Part shown: piece after piece, positions 58,810-64,000 of the stretch
Layout of the letters: every line of letters starts with the position of its first letter
How positions within the stretch are numbered: position 1 is the first letter of the stretch
Source of the DNA: Xanthobacteraceae bacterium
GTDB lineage: Bacteria; Pseudomonadota; Alphaproteobacteria; Rhizobiales; Xanthobacteraceae
Assembly (NCBI GenBank): GCA_019745775.1
Contig: JAIESR010000013.1
Coordinates: 112,233-176,232, forward strand
Direction of reading: 5' to 3'
DNA length: 64,000 nucleotides
The notes under the pieces: generated by a model
What the model was told of the DNA's origin: nothing
The model's database searches: none
The model's input: the letters and a program-made list of their open reading frames with translations, nothing else
Program-made: the position numbers and the translations under genes

Positions 58810-58858
58810 GATTTGCGGGACAGTTTACTCGTTGCCGAGATGGCGGACGCGTACGCAC
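58810..58858. repeat. Direct repeat, copy 2
   Basis: Near-identical to 58179-58228 (same orientation), here without the second arm of the hairpin. The two copies bracket a 580-base segment holding one hypothetical gene. The 134 bases from here to the DUF433 gene hold no recognised gene. Confidence 0.7.
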
Positions 58859-58992
58859 ATAAAGACTTTGACTAACGTGTTCCGCGCTCCCCAGTGGGGG
58901 CCTGATTTCCTACCTCGCCAATATGGAAAAGTCCCCATATGATCAACGCAGCGTTCGCGCGCGACGCAAAGTAAAGCGCTGATGGAAAGCCC

Positions 58993-59226
58993 ATGGCGGC
59001 AGGCCGCATCGAGATCAATCCGAAGGTGATGCTTGGGAAGCCGGTCGTTCGCGGCACCCGCATCACCGTTGAACTCATTTTGCGCAAGCTGGCCGAGGGC
59101 GGCACCCCGGGAGATTTGCTGGAAACCTATCCGCATCTCACCGGGCAAGATATTCAGGCCGCCATCGCCTACGCTGCGGACACGCTGGCCCATGAAGAAA
59201 CCGTGCTTGTGGAACCGAAGGCGTGA
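58993..59226 (+). CDS. DUF433 domain-containing protein (antitoxin)
   Basis: The 77-residue protein IEINPKVMLGKPVVRGTRIT ... GGTPGDLLETYPHLTGQDIQ is the canonical DUF433 antitoxin, which normally pairs with a downstream DUF5615 (PIN-like) toxin. Its stop TGA (59224-59226) abuts the ATG of the toxin remnant. With the toxin broken, the antitoxin is orphan. Confidence 0.88.
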   Translation: MAAGRIEINPKVMLGKPVVRGTRITVELILRKLAEGGTPGDLLETYPHLTGQDIQAAIAYAADTLAHEETVLVEPKA

Positions 59227-59340
59227 ATGCGCTTTCTCGCGGACGAGAGTTGCGACTTTCGAGTGATATGGGAATCACATATTTCCGTCCCGCGCATAGC
59301 TGTGGACGTCAACGCGGCGGCGAAACCGGGGGCACTCTGA
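59227..59340 (+). pseudogene. Truncated DUF5615 PIN-like toxin
   Basis: Directly following the DUF433 gene, the frame starts MRFLADESCDFRV, the normal N-terminus of DUF5615 toxins with the first catalytic aspartate, but after about 13 residues the sequence becomes unrelated and stops at 59340 after 37 codons. Over 80 residues of the toxin, including the other acidic catalytic residues, are missing. It probably reflects a deletion or insertion in the toxin gene; the opposite-strand gene now reads across it. Confidence 0.7.
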
Positions 59341-59926
59341 ATCTGCTTTCGCCATCGCTCGAGGTGGGCAATACGGGCGGCGCAAACAACGCCGCGGATC
59401 CACGCCGATCCTCGTCCGACGACGATTTCATCTGGTTCGAAACGGCCTGCGTCGTCCTGGACCGCGACGCGGGGTTTTCCTTGACCGTCGGCCTCGCGCG
59501 GAGAACCGTTCGTCTCGATCCTCCGCCTGCTTTCTTTTGCGGAGGCGGACGCGTCAAGTCGCAGGGAAAAGTCCGCTGGAGCGCGATCAGCAGCGCAAAG
59601 CCGATGGGTTGATCCCGCAGGCGCGGCTCCGCTTCGAGCGCGCCGCGCAAGATATCGATCAGCTCCGGAGGCGTCGTCTCGTGGTCGTTGGACGGGCAGT
59701 AAAGATGCGCCTGCTTGCCCTGTGCCCGCAGCGCCGTATTGCTCCAGCCCAGCCCGAGCCCGATGCCGGCCAGATACGATGTAATCAATCGCCGCTGGGA
59801 ATCTGCACTTTCGGGACTGTCGTATTCCCTGAGGACCTCGTCGAGAGAAGCCTCCGCAAGAACCGGCCCTGCAAAAACGCCAAGCAGCGCCGCCAACGCA
59901 ACCGACTTTATGAACGCGCCCCACAT
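59309..59926 (-). CDS. Exported hypothetical protein with Rap1a/Tai-like domain
   Basis: The 205-residue precursor has a signal peptide (residues 1-24, ending GPVLA) and then a cysteine-containing helical domain with YLAGIGLGLGWSNTALRAQG, LYCPSN and LLIALQRTFPCDL, resembling the Rap1a/Tai immunity family. Residues after about 125 are low-complexity, rich in P, R and S, and overlap the truncated toxin region on the other strand, so the original stop may have been lost in the same rearrangement. No toxin effector lies nearby. Confidence 0.6.
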   Translation of the reverse strand: MWGAFIKSVALAALLGVFAGPVLAEASLDEVLREYDSPESADSQRRLITSYLAGIGLGLGWSNTALRAQGKQAHLYCPSNDHETTPPELIDILRGALEAEPRLRDQPIGFALLIALQRTFPCDLTRPPPQKKAGGGSRRTVLRARPTVKENPASRSRTTQAVSNQMKSSSDEDRRGSAALFAPPVLPTSSDGESRFRVPPVSPPR

Positions 59927-60064
59927 AAAGTCAGTCTAGTCAACGTTTTCGACCGCTGCAACGTGAGGGCCTTCGCTTCTCGACGCGACGTTGCAATTTA
60001 AGGAAGCGCGATCATGGCGCGCCCCGGCACTCGCGAAGCTGGAAAGAAAGTCGAATTCTGGTGA

Positions 60065-60140
60065 TGGTGCCCAGGGGCGGGATCGAACCACCGACACCGT
60101 GATTTTCAGTCACGTGCTCTACCAACTGAGCTACCTGGGC
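60065..60140 (-). tRNA. tRNA-Phe (GAA)
   Basis: The minus strand folds as a full 76-base tRNA with encoded CCA: acceptor GCCCAGG/CCTGGGC, D arm with AGCTCAGTTGGTAGAGC, anticodon loop CTGAAAA with GAA, and T arm GGTTCGATCC. It follows yacG in the same direction, as in related genomes. Its 3' end faces the accessory patch at 56.7-59.9 kb. Confidence 0.95.
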
Positions 60141-60254
60141 GCCGAAACCCCGCCGGAACGGGCGGACGTCGCGAGCGGGGCGTTATAGAGGCTGATCGCC
60201 GCACTGTCCAGAACGCCGCCGGAGCGGGGGAAACAGTGGAATTCTCCGCGACCG

Positions 60255-60326
60255 CTCATGCCCGCGAAAGCGGGCATCCAGACTTTACTGTAGGCACTGG
60301 GTCCCCGCTTTCGCGGGGACGAGCGG
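60255..60326. repeat. REP-like double palindrome, copy 2
   Basis: Hairpins ATGCCCGCGAAAGCGGGCAT and GTCCCCGCTTTCGCGGGGAC in the same layout as copies 1 and 3; the first arm shows compensating changes (TGCCCG/CGGGCA against TTCCCG/CGGGAA), which means that the fold is maintained. Confidence 0.85.
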
Positions 60327-60361
60327 GAGAGAGCGAACGCGACGCAATTGGGCCGCGCCCC

Positions 60362-60571
60362 TTACCCGCGCCCATCCTCCGGCTTACGCTCCGCGCCCAG
60401 CCCGTCCTCGTCCTCCTCTTCCTTGCCGGCCACGACATAGTTGCCGCTGAGCCAGCGATTGAGGTCGACGTCGCGGCAGCGCCTGGAGCAGAACGGCCGG
60501 AACGCGCCATCGGCCGGCTTGCGGCAGATCGGGCAGCGCGCGGTCGCTCGGGTGTCGGCATGGTCCGTCAT
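60362..60571 (-). CDS. yacG: DNA gyrase inhibitor YacG
   Basis: The 69-residue zinc-binding protein has CPIC at residues 13-16 and C at 28 and 32 (FRPFCSRRCRDVDLNRWL), the YacG zinc motif and gyrase-binding stretch. It is followed by an acidic tail (EEEDEDGLGAE). The ATG at 60571 lies 17 bases after the maf stop, so the two are co-transcribed. It binds GyrB and prevents DNA binding. Confidence 0.88.
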   Translation of the reverse strand: MTDHADTRATARCPICRKPADGAFRPFCSRRCRDVDLNRWLSGNYVVAGKEEEDEDGLGAERKPEDGRG

Positions 60572-60588
60572 CGCGTTGATATGGGTAT

Positions 60589-61212
60589 CTACACCGCGTT
60601 GAGCCAGCCGAAGCGGATCGGATAGCCCTCGCCGAGGAGCAGCGCGGTGGTCTCGTAGAGCGGCAGGCCCACCACGTTGGAATAGGAGCCGACGAGCTTG
60701 ACGATGAACGAGCCGGCGATGCCCTGCGCCGCGTAGGCGCCGGCCTTGCCGCGCCATTCGCCCGACGCGAGATAGGCCTCGATGTCCTCGTCGTTGAGCC
60801 GCTTGAACCGCACCTTCGTTTCGACCAGCCGCTGGCGGAACGCGCCGGCCGGCGTCACCAGGCAGACCGCGGTGTGGACGCGATGATTGCGCCCGGAGAG
60901 GAGCCGCAGGCACTGCGCCGCTTCGTCGAGCAGGTCGGCCTTCGGCAGGATGCGCCGCCCGACCGCGACCACGGTGTCGGCGGAGAGGATGTAGGCGCCC
61001 TTGAGCTCCTCGTCGACATTGACGAGCTCGAGCGCCGCCTCCGCCTTGGCGCGCGCCAGCCGGTTGGCGCAGGCGCGCGGCAGCTCGCCGCGCTTGGGCG
61101 TCTCGTCGATGTCGGTCGGGCGCAGCGCGTCCGGCTCGATGCCGGCCTGGTTGATCAGCGTGACGCGGCGCGGGGAGCCGGAAGCGAGGACGAGTTTGGG
61201 CCGGCCGATCAT
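60589..61212 (-). CDS. maf: Maf family nucleoside triphosphate pyrophosphatase
   Basis: The 207-residue house-cleaning hydrolase removes non-canonical nucleotides. [20 protein letters not shown] (6-25) is the Maf phosphate-binding signature, [18 protein letters not shown] follows with the catalytic D, and [14 protein letters not shown] is the C-terminal block. ATG 61212 is used; an in-frame start at 61425 would extend into the repeat element. Confidence 0.9.
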   Translation of the reverse strand: MIGRPKLVLASGSPRRVTLINQAGIEPDALRPTDIDETPKRGELPRACANRLARAKAEAALELVNVDEELKGAYILSADTVVAVGRRILPKADLLDEAAQCLRLLSGRNHRVHTAVCLVTPAGAFRQRLVETKVRFKRLNDEDIEAYLASGEWRGKAGAYAAQGIAGSFIVKLVGSYSNVVGLPLYETTALLLGEGYPIRFGWLNAV

Positions 61213-61331
61213 GTCAGAGATGACTTTCGCCTGGTTTCCGGAGCGCCGCGCGCGGGCCGAACGGAGCGCATGATTACCGGAAGGCGGCGATTTCGACAAC
61301 TGCGTAGCCGCGCATTCGATTGTTGCCGCTC

Positions 61332-61477
61332 GTGCCCTCTCCCCTTGAGGGAGAGGGCTGCGTGGTCGAGCAACGATGAACAAATGGGTGAGGGGGTCTC
61401 TTCGCAAGAAAGACCCCTCACCCAATCGCGACTCGCGGACAGATCATCGAGCCCTCTCCCTCAAGGGGAGAGGGCAC
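61332..61477. repeat. 146-bp nested inverted-repeat element
   Basis: Perfect 28-bp inverted arms at 61332-61359 and 61450-61477 enclose an imperfect inner inverted repeat (GGGTGAGGGGG ... CCCCTCACCC, about 61386-61423). Each outer arm is itself a hairpin (CCCTCTCCCCTTGAGGGAGAGGG spans it at both ends). It fills the 313-base gap between maf and the phosphatase gene; the remainder (61213-61331 and 61478-61525) has no gene. Confidence 0.8.
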
Positions 61478-61525
61478 AATAACGAACGCCGTACTCGCGG
61501 CTAGATCAAGTCAGAAAGCAGCGCT

Positions 61526-61966
61526 TCAGAAAAACCGCGCCCTGATGCGCGCCGTCAATTGGTCGCGCACACTGCGATAAGCGTCGAGCCGCTGCTCGCG
61601 ATTGCCTTCGGTCGCGGTGGGATCGGCGGTCGGCCAGTACTCGACCGCGGCGCCGATGCGGTGGGTGAGCGCCAGCGCGGTGTGGTGCGCTTCCGGCGAC
61701 AATGTCACGATCAGGTCGAAGTCGAGGCCTTCGAGATCTTCCAGCTCCTCGATCGTCCGCGGCTCATGCGCGGTGATGTCGATGCCCGCCTCCAGCATCG
61801 CCGCCATCGCGAACGGATCGAGGATGTCCTTGCGCACCCCGGCCGAGGCGACGGTCATCCCCTCCCCGGCCATCTGTGCGAGCAGCGCCGCCGCCATCGG
61901 CGAGCGCACCGAATTGAAGGCGCACAGGAACAGCACCGCCTTCGGTCGCGATGCGCCCGCCGCCAC
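61526..61966 (-). CDS. Low-molecular-weight phosphotyrosine phosphatase/arsenate reductase-like protein
   Basis: The 146-residue protein has the P-loop FLCAFNSVRSPMAAAL (residues 13-28; C-x4-N-type variant of CX5R with S), VASAGVRKDILDPFAMAAML and the C-terminal acid region WPTADPTATEGNREQRLDAYR. It could be a tyrosine phosphatase or arsenate reductase; no ars genes flank it. GTG 61966 starts 2 bases after the UPF0262 stop, so translation is coupled. Confidence 0.85.
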   Translation of the reverse strand: MAAGASRPKAVLFLCAFNSVRSPMAAALLAQMAGEGMTVASAGVRKDILDPFAMAAMLEAGIDITAHEPRTIEELEDLEGLDFDLIVTLSPEAHHTALALTHRIGAAVEYWPTADPTATEGNREQRLDAYRSVRDQLTARIRARFF

Positions 61967-61968
61967 GG

Positions 61969-62463
61969 TCAGCCCTTCCAGTGCAGCACGCAGATCAGCG
62001 TGAACAGCCGGCGTGCGGTTTCATTGTCGAGCGCGACCTTGTCCTTCAGCCGCTCGGTCAGGAGCTCCGAGCCTTCGTCGTGCAGCGCGCGGCGCGCCAT
62101 GTCGAGCGCCTCGATGCGGTCCGGCGTCGCGGTGCGGATCGCCTCGTAATAGCTGTCGCAGACCATGTAGTAGTCCTTGACGATGCGGCGCAGCGGCGAG
62201 AGCGAGAGCAGATGCGCCATCACCGGCTCGTCGTTCTGCCGGCGGATGTCGAACATCAGCCGGTTGCCGGTGATGCTGAGATTGAGCTTGAACGGCCCGC
62301 GCGCGTCGTTCGCCGGATCGAAATGATTGGCTTCGAGCAGGTCGTAGATCGCGACCGCGCGCTCGTGCTCGACGTCGGGGCCGGAGCGGCCGATCGAGGC
62401 CTCGTCCAGCGTCACGGCCACGAGGCGGCGGGAATTCGCGGTGGCGCGCGGCCGGCGCGTCAT
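61969..62463 (-). CDS. UPF0262 family protein
   Basis: The 164-residue protein of unknown function is confined to alphaproteobacteria: [33 protein letters not shown] (spanning about 13-45) and [17 protein letters not shown] are family text. ATG 62463 overlaps the hisD stop (ATGA). A conserved neighbour of hisD, its role is unknown. Confidence 0.9.
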   Translation of the reverse strand: MTRRPRATANSRRLVAVTLDEASIGRSGPDVEHERAVAIYDLLEANHFDPANDARGPFKLNLSITGNRLMFDIRRQNDEPVMAHLLSLSPLRRIVKDYYMVCDSYYEAIRTATPDRIEALDMARRALHDEGSELLTERLKDKVALDNETARRLFTLICVLHWKG

Positions 62464-63755
62464 CGCGGATTGAAGCGGATCGCGACCGAGCGGGCGTGGG
62501 CGGTAAGCCCTTCCGCCTCGCCGAGCGCGATCGCGGCCGGGCCGAGCTTGCGCAACTGATCGGGGCCGCATTTGAGGATCGACGTGCGCTTCATGAAATC
62601 GAGGACGCCGAGGCCGGACGAGAAGCGCGCCGAGCGCGCCGTCGGCAGCACGTGGTTCGAGCCGCCGACATAGTCGCCGATCGCCTCCGGCGTATGCGCG
62701 CCGAGGAAGATCGCGCCGGCATTGCGGATGCGCGCGGCGAGCGCCTCGGCGTCGTGCGCTTCGATCTCGAGATGCTCGGGCGCGACCGCGTCGACCAGCG
62801 GAACCGCGTCGCCGAGCGTCGCGACCGTGATGATGCAGCCGAAGTCGCGCCACGACGCCGACGCGACGGCAGCGCGCGGCAGGGTCTTGAGCTGCGACTC
62901 GACCGATGTCTCGACCGCACCGGCGAGCGCGGCGTCGTCGGTGATCAGGATCGATTGCGCGTTGGCGTCGTGCTCGGCCTGCGCCAGCAGGTCGGCGGCG
63001 ATCCAGTCGGGGTTGCCGCTGTTGTCGGCGAGGATCAGCACCTCGGACGGGCCGGCGATCATGTCGATGCCGACCTTGCCGAACACGAGCCGCTTCGCCG
63101 CCGCCACATAGGCGTTGCCGGGGCCGACGATCTTCGCCACCGGCCCGATCGTGTCGGTGCCGTAGGCGAGCGCGGCCACCGCCTGCGCGCCGCCGACGCG
63201 ATAGACCTCGTCGATGCCGGCGATCTTCGCGGCCGCCAGCACCAGCGGCGAGAGCGTGCCGTCCGGCGCCGGCACCACCATCACGATGCGCGGCACGCCT
63301 GCGACCTTGGCGGGCACCGCATTCATCAGCACCGACGAGGGATAGGCGGCGGTGCCACCCGGCACATAGAGCCCGACCGCCTCGATCGCGGTCCAGCGAT
63401 GGCCGAGCTCGACGCCGAGCGCGTCGGTGAAGCGGTCGTTCGCGGGCACCTGGCGCCGGTGGTAGACCTCGATGCGATCCTTGGCGAGTTGCAGCGCGTC
63501 GAGCGCGGCGCCTCGGCAGGCGGCGTGCGCGGCATCGATCTCGGCCGCGCCGACGCGCAGGTCCTTCGCCGTGATTGCGACGCGGTCGAATTTATTGGTG
63601 AGCGCGACCAGCGCGTCATCGCCGCGGGCGACCACGTCGGCGATGATCGCGCGCACGGCCGCCTCGACGTCAGCGGCGGCCTCGCGCTTGGTGTCGAGGA
63701 AGGCGCGGAATCGCTCCGCAAAATCGGGGGATCGGGCATCGAGACGGACCGGCAT
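62460..63755 (-). CDS. hisD: Histidinol dehydrogenase
   Basis: The 431-residue zinc enzyme oxidises L-histidinol to histidine in two NAD-linked steps, the last of histidine biosynthesis. [43 protein letters not shown] and [17 protein letters not shown] are standard; the catalytic E/H pair is in the [12 protein letters not shown] text. It heads the conserved minus-strand block followed by UPF0262. Position 63755 gives the usual N-terminus. Confidence 0.93.
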   Translation of the reverse strand: MPVRLDARSPDFAERFRAFLDTKREAAADVEAAVRAIIADVVARGDDALVALTNKFDRVAITAKDLRVGAAEIDAAHAACRGAALDALQLAKDRIEVYHRRQVPANDRFTDALGVELGHRWTAIEAVGLYVPGGTAAYPSSVLMNAVPAKVAGVPRIVMVVPAPDGTLSPLVLAAAKIAGIDEVYRVGGAQAVAALAYGTDTIGPVAKIVGPGNAYVAAAKRLVFGKVGIDMIAGPSEVLILADNSGNPDWIAADLLAQAEHDANAQSILITDDAALAGAVETSVESQLKTLPRAAVASASWRDFGCIITVATLGDAVPLVDAVAPEHLEIEAHDAEALAARIRNAGAIFLGAHTPEAIGDYVGGSNHVLPTARSARFSSGLGVLDFMKRTSILKCGPDQLRKLGPAAIALGEAEGLTAHARSVAIRFNPR

Positions 63756-63826
63756 GCCCCTTCATAGAGCACCCGTCCGGAAAAAGGGAGATGCCTCGGG
63801 AACGCTCGGCAACGGGTCTCTCTCCG

Positions 63827-63896
63827 CTCATTCCCGCGAAAGCGGGAATCCACTCTTTAAAGCGAACTGGGTCCCCGCCTTCGCGGGGACGAGCGG
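63827..63896. repeat. REP-like double palindrome, copy 3
   Basis: Hairpins ATTCCCGCGAAAGCGGGAAT and GTCCCCGCCTTCGCGGGGAC, outer text CTCATT and GACGAGCGG as in copies 1 and 2; it lies 71 bases upstream of the hisD start. Confidence 0.85.
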
Positions 63897-63927
63897 GAGA
63901 GAGCGAGCCAACCTACGGGGAATGCTC

Positions 63928-64000
63928 TAGCAGGCTGCTGAAGAACTCACATCTTGGGCCGGTGCGAAGTGTTTTGATGCATTTTTGGCCCAGCTAGGCT
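63928..64000. mobile_element. Possible end of an insertion sequence (cut by the window)
   Basis: TAGCAGGCTGCTGAAGAACT resembles terminal inverted repeats of IS elements with the GCAGGCTGCTGAA type end (for example in the IS1182/IS5 groups, from memory). No transposase is inside the window, and the match is short. Confidence 0.25.

Noticed and set aside
61213..61331. infA (initiation factor IF-1) between maf and the phosphatase gene
   Set aside because: No frame in 61213-61525 encodes the short S1-domain sequence of IF-1.
53514..63896. Repeated palindromes considered as a CRISPR array
   Set aside because: Copies are kilobases apart and are hairpins, without regular spacers or cas genes.

Overview
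The window is high-GC chromosomal DNA of an alphaproteobacterium. It most likely comes from the Hyphomicrobiales, close to Bradyrhizobium, Rhodopseudomonas or Pseudolabrys. Evidence for this is the many tripartite tricarboxylate transporter (TTT/Bug) receptors, the block hisD - UPF0262 - low-molecular-weight phosphatase - maf - yacG - tRNA-Phe, a RpoE/ChrR photo-oxidative stress locus, a perfect FNR/FixK box, and REP-like palindromes of a type common in this order. The assignment rests on gene content only.

Layout. 0-2.3 kb: a minus-strand pair, a beta-CASP metallo-hydrolase and a thymidine phosphorylase cut by the left edge, behind an FNR/FixK-type box. 2.4-34 kb: a long catabolic region of short gene cassettes for small organic and aromatic acids. 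It holds carboxymuconolactone decarboxylase-like, 2-hydroxyacid dehydrogenase, lactonase, two fumarylacetoacetate hydrolase-fold enzymes, amidohydrolases, DUF6282, ornithine cyclodeaminase-like, MmgE/PrpD, VOC, a flavoprotein/ferredoxin pair, a 4,5-dihydroxyphthalate decarboxylase-like protein, a MetE C-domain protein, an argininosuccinate-lyase-fold enzyme, a hydroxycinnamoyl-CoA hydratase/lyase with a CoA ligase and an O-methyltransferase, and a citrate-synthase-fold protein with an N-terminal HTH. Most cassettes carry their own periplasmic Bug receptor. There are eight receptors in the window, one frameshifted, and no TctA/TctB membrane genes. 34-40.7 kb: a zinc-ribbon protein, two thiamine-diphosphate enzymes (one AceE-like), a divergent Lrp/AsnC regulator and another receptor. 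41-45.6 kb: a large two-domain glycosyltransferase with TPRs between the domains, and a flavin-dependent monooxygenase.

45.9-55.5 kb is a coherent membrane and photo-oxidative stress island. A RpoE-type sigma factor and its ChrR zinc anti-sigma factor are followed by DUF1295, folE, DUF2177 and photolyase genes. Divergently lie an FAD oxidoreductase, DUF1365, a cyclopropane-fatty-acid-synthase-like methyltransferase and a transglutaminase. The two transcription units face each other across two back-to-back copies of a RpoE-like promoter. 56.7-59.9 kb is a small, more AT-rich accessory patch: hypothetical genes, direct and inverted repeats, an orphan DUF433 antitoxin and a truncated toxin. It adjoins the 3' end of tRNA-Phe. 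60-63.8 kb is the conserved hisD housekeeping block, interrupted by repeat elements. The right edge may touch an insertion sequence.

Most notable: (1) four near-identical palindromes (TTGATT-N4-AATCAA type) upstream of separate catabolic genes at 23.7, 31.0, 31.5 and 34.1 kb, which suggest an undescribed local regulon; (2) the mirror-image RpoE promoter pair; (3) the FNR/FixK box in front of the beta-CASP/thymidine phosphorylase pair; (4) the orphan TTT receptor expansion; (5) a LysR regulator with two HTH domains; (6) the glycosyltransferase-TPR-fucosyltransferase fusion.
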